From: Petaurus breviceps papuanus
Lineage: Eukaryota; Chordata; Mammalia; Diprotodontia; Petauridae
Assembly: GCA_028583685.1 (NCBI GenBank)
Contig: JAMXIF010000003.1
Span: 79,264,360-79,328,359, forward strand
DNA length: 64,000 bases
Reading direction: 5' to 3'
Position numbers and translations under genes: made by a program. Shown here one piece after another: positions 60,600 through 64,000 of the stretch. Below the pieces are notes generated by a model, which did not search any database, was not told the DNA's origin, and worked only from the letters and a program-made list of their open reading frames with translations. Each line of letters opens with the position of its first letter. The stretch's first letter is position 1.

Positions 60600-61860
60600 C
60601 TTTTATCTCATATTTCCAACCCTCCAGATCTAAGCAAATCAAAATCATAGAATCTTGGCCACCATCTAATCTATCCCTCAACTAGATACCCACATTTCCA
60701 CAATATTCAACTAAAGTCAAAGACAAAATGAAAGTACTTATTAGTAATTAGATAAATCTCATGAGGCAGTTATGAAATGGGCTACCCTAGATTAATATTT
60801 TAGATAGCAGACATTGCCTTTATATAAGGCAATTACCTATATTCCATGTAAGGCATAAAACGAAAACTTTAATGGAGTTTTCTGGGTGCTATTTTTATTA
60901 ATCAACCTAAGATCTCATTTGCTTTTTTGGAAGTCAATTTCTACCATTGGCATATTGAAGATGTAATTATTTTAAGCCTAAATCTTTTCCGCTTGAACTG
61001 GTTTCTAGTTATTTCCCCTCACTAGACTGTCATCCCAAACTTGTGCAGAAGCCTTAAAAGTCCTAAAATTGCAACCTTATTTTTATCCCTATAGAAGTTC
61101 ATCTTCCTGGATTAATTTCATTCTTCCATTTGATTGAAATCCCTTTGGGTATTGATTTTGTCATACAATAAATTAGTTATCCATCTTATATTTATCTCAC
61201 ATGCAAATTAAGTATTTCATTTTATGAAAAATAAATCTCAAAGTCTTCATAAATTCACTGATAAAAATGTTGAACAAAAGAGATGGATAGACAGTGCTAT
61301 GGACTTCATTCCAGATCAATTTCAATCCATTAGTCAATACTTTTATATAGCCATTCATCCAACTATAAATCAGTTTTGCAGGATGCAGCCTGCATTTTGT
61401 CATCTTATCCACAAGGATATTAGGAGAGACACTGTCAGGCTTTTCCTATTGCATTTTCCTGAACTACCATTCAAATGAACAAGTCAATAAAATAAACCTG
61501 GCTTGAAATGTTCTTAGTGAGCCTATGTTGACTTTTAATGACTGTGACTTCTTTTCTATATATTCCAAACTGCCGAATAAGTAGTTTGTCCTAAAATTTG
61601 TCTGGGATTGTGGTCAAGCTAATCAGTCTCTAGTTTGGGGAAATCAACTTTCTTTCCATTTTCCTAAATACAGTTAGTATTGTTCTATCTCCTGTTCTCT
61701 CCACAGTTCCTTAAGGAACCATGGGACCATTAGTGGGACACATCAATCAGATCTGAAAATTCCTTCAGGATCCTGTGTTCAAATTCACCCAGGCCAGGAT
61801 ACTTCAGCTCATTTCTTAGGACCTACTTTGGTTCAAATTCTTTCTTAATTGTGTGTGCCA
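60600..61860 (-). mobile_element. L3/CR1-clade LINE, minus strand, decayed
   Basis: Read on the + strand it follows the antisense of CR1-type RT ORF2: 'gataaaaatgttgaacaaaagagatgg', 'catcttatccacaaggatattaggagagacactgtcagg', 'tgagcctatgttgacttttaatgactg', 'ggtcaagctaatcagtctctagtttgggg', 'aaaattccttcaggatcctg' and 'caggccaggatacttcagctcatt', all in the expected order. Frames are closed throughout. Confidence 0.72.
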
Positions 61861-61874
61861 TACTCTTTTGACTA

Positions 61875-62215
61875 GTTACTCAAGAAGCATTTAGTAAGAG
61901 TCTAATATGTACCATGTAGTATGCTAACAAAGAAAGGCAAAGGCAGTCCTTGCCTTCAAGGAAGTCATGATCTAATGGGGAGATAAGAAGCAATAAACTA
62001 TGTATAAATAAGATACTTAAACTAAGTAGGGCATAATCTCAAAGGGAAGGCATTAGTATAAAAGGGGATTGAAAAATAGCTTTCAGGATGTAGAATTTTA
62101 GCTCAGACTTAAAGGAATCAGCCTTTTAATAAAAATTTATTAAGTAACTATCTTGTGACAAGCACTGTTCTAAGACCTGGGGTTACAAACAAAGGCAAAA
62201 CACAGTCACTGCATT
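61875..62215 (-). mobile_element. Two successive reversed L2 3' ends
   Basis: 61875-62118 ('gtagtatgctaacaaagaaaggc...cagtccttgccttcaaggaagtcatgatctaatgggg', '...agctcagacttaaagg') and 62122-62215 ('aataaaaatttattaagtaactatcttgtgacaagcactgttctaag...'). Confidence 0.78.
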
Positions 62216-62218
62216 CTT

Positions 62219-64000
62219 TTTTTTCTTTTATTTTCATTTTTTAAAAATTTATTTTTAATATCCATTTAATTTTTTTTGAGCTCCAAATTCTTTCCTTTCC
62301 TCCTGCTTCTCCTCCATCCCTTAAGAAAGGAAGCATCATAATATCAATTGTATGTGGGAAGTCATGCAAAACATATTTCCATATTAGCCATGTTGCAAAA
62401 AAAAAAACAACAATAATAAAAAGCAAGAAACATAAAGAAGTAAAACAGTATGCTTCAATCTGCGTTCAGTTCAACAATTCTCTCTCTGGAGATAGCATTT
62501 TTCATCAGGGGTCCTTTAGAATTATCTTGGATCACTGTCTTAATCAAGTAGTTAAGTTTTCATAACTGGTCATTGTTACAATTTTTCAGTTACTGTGTAC
62601 AATGCTCTCCTGGTTCTGCTCATTTAACTTTGTATCAGTTCATATAATTCTTTCCAGATTTTTCTCAAACCACCCTGTTTGTCATTTGTTAAAGCAAAAT
62701 AGTATTCTATCAAAATCAGATACCACAGCTTGTTCAGTCATTTCCAAACTGATGAGGATTCCTGCAATTTCCAGTTCTTTGCCATCAAAAAGTGCTATTG
62801 TAAATGTTTTTGTACATATAGGTCATTTTCCCTTTTTTAAAAATCTTTTTGGGATATAGATGTAGTAATAGGATTCCTGGGTCAAAGGTATACATGGTAT
62901 TATCATCTGTTGGACATAGTTTCAAAATGTTTTTGAGATAGTTATCAGTTCACATTTCTACCAACAACTTCCTTATCTCTTCGAGTATTTACCAACTTCT
63001 TTTTCTGTCATGTTAGCTAATCTGATAAGTATGAGATGGCACCTCAGAATTGTTTGCATTTCATTTGTATAATCAAAAATGATTTAGAACATTTTTGTGT
63101 GACTGTAGGCTTGATTTCTCCTGAAACCTGCCTATTCATATTCTCATTCATCAGTTAGAGAATGGCTTTTATTTTGATAAATTTGGTTCACTTTCTAGTT
63201 GAGATATGAGGCCTTTCTCAGAGAAACTTGCTGTAAATCTTTTCTTTCCCAGTTTCCTACTTCTAACTTTGGCTGCATTTGGTTTTGTTTATGCAAAACC
63301 CTTTTAGTTTCATGCAATGAAATTATCCATTTTATTTTCTGTGATGTTTTCTATCCCTTATTTGGCCACACACTCTTCCTTTATCTGTAAATCTGACGGG
63401 TACACTTTTTCATGCTCCCCTAATTTGGTTATATCACCCTTTAAGTCTAAATCATGTACTGTTTTGACCTTATCTTGGTATATGGTGTGACACGTTGATC
63501 AATACCTAGTTTCTGCCAAACTGGCTTCCCATTTTCCCAGCAATTTTTTTTTCAGATTGTGAGTTCTTGCCCCCAAAGCTTAGATCTTTGTGATTATTAA
63601 ACACTAGATTTCAGTGGTCACTTACTACTGTGCACTGTGTACCTAATCTATTGCATTGATCCACCACTCTATTTCTTAGCCAGTAACAGATTGTTTTGAT
63701 GATCACTGGTTTGTAATGAAGTTTGATACCTGGTAATGCTAGGCAGCTTTTTTTCACATTTTTTTCCCCATTGATTTTCTTGATAGTCTTGACATTTTGT
63801 TTTTCCTGATGAATTTTGTAATCATTTTTTCTAGCTCTAAAAAATAATTCTTTGGTCATTTGACTGGTTTGTTACTAAATAAGTAAATTGATTTAGGTAT
63901 GGTTGTCATTTTTATTATATTTATTCAGCCTACCATTGAGAAACAACTAGGTCTCTTTGTTTAGATCTGTCTTTCTTTGTATGAGAAGTGTTTTATAATT
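62219..64000 (-). mobile_element. L1 LINE, 3' UTR and ORF2 C-terminus, minus strand, cut by the window edge
   Basis: Starts at the left with the reversed tail and 3' UTR ('ccatattagccatgttgcaaaaa', 'ctctggagatagcatttttcatcagggg'). Further right, minus-strand residues LPGIKLHYKPVIIKTICYWL followed by RNRVVDQCNRLGTQ (63620-63730) match L1 ORF2p (compare human LPDFKLYYKATVTKTAWYW and NRDIDQWNRTE). It is interrupted but less decayed than the L1 piece at 56690. The 5' part lies beyond 64000. Confidence 0.88.

Overview
The window looks like marsupial nuclear DNA: an AT-rich, repeat-dense stretch of a large vertebrate gene. The marsupial call rests on the repeats. There are dozens of tRNA-headed SINEs of the 'ggggcagctaggtggcgcagtg' type, one class of which ends in an RTE/BovB-like tail, together with L2/L3 (CR1-clade) relics, L1 and an ORF1-only 'half-L1'. 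The species cannot be fixed from this sequence alone.

The only host gene I can support is PREX2 on the + strand, which encodes P-Rex2, a PIP3-dependent Rac exchange factor. Ten internal coding exons lie between 7002 and 43606. All have AG/GT borders and their phases fit end to end. They total 1200 nt, or 400 codons without a stop. They cover the linker and a large part of the C-terminal inositol-polyphosphate-4-phosphatase-like (IP4P) domain. The 5' exons (DH, PH, DEP, PDZ) lie upstream of the window. The last exons lie downstream, because nothing after 43606 continues the protein.

Layout: 1-7001 is intron with a CT-rich tract, a hAT-like element and two L2 copies. 7002-12768 holds five exons. 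12769-24453 holds one 42-nt exon and a long, broken minus-strand L2. 24454-33299 holds three exons. 33300-43491 is a 10.2-kb intron rich in nested SINEs, with a TA-flanked MITE and a head-to-tail SINE pair. The last exon is at 43492-43606. The rest is a >20-kb intron with an AT-rich island, a nearly full-length ORF1-only half-L1 (about 45971-48826), an RTE-clade LINE relic, an unclassified stretch with open frames (51340-53135), a minus-strand L3/CR1 relic, and a minus-strand L1 that runs off the right edge.

The noncoding majority is therefore mobile-element debris inside introns. The most informative parts are the nested insertions and the SINEs with intact target-site duplications. I saw no RNA gene, CRISPR array, prokaryotic feature or complete second gene. 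Repeat names come from recognition of family consensus sequences, not from a database search, and the edges of old elements are approximate.
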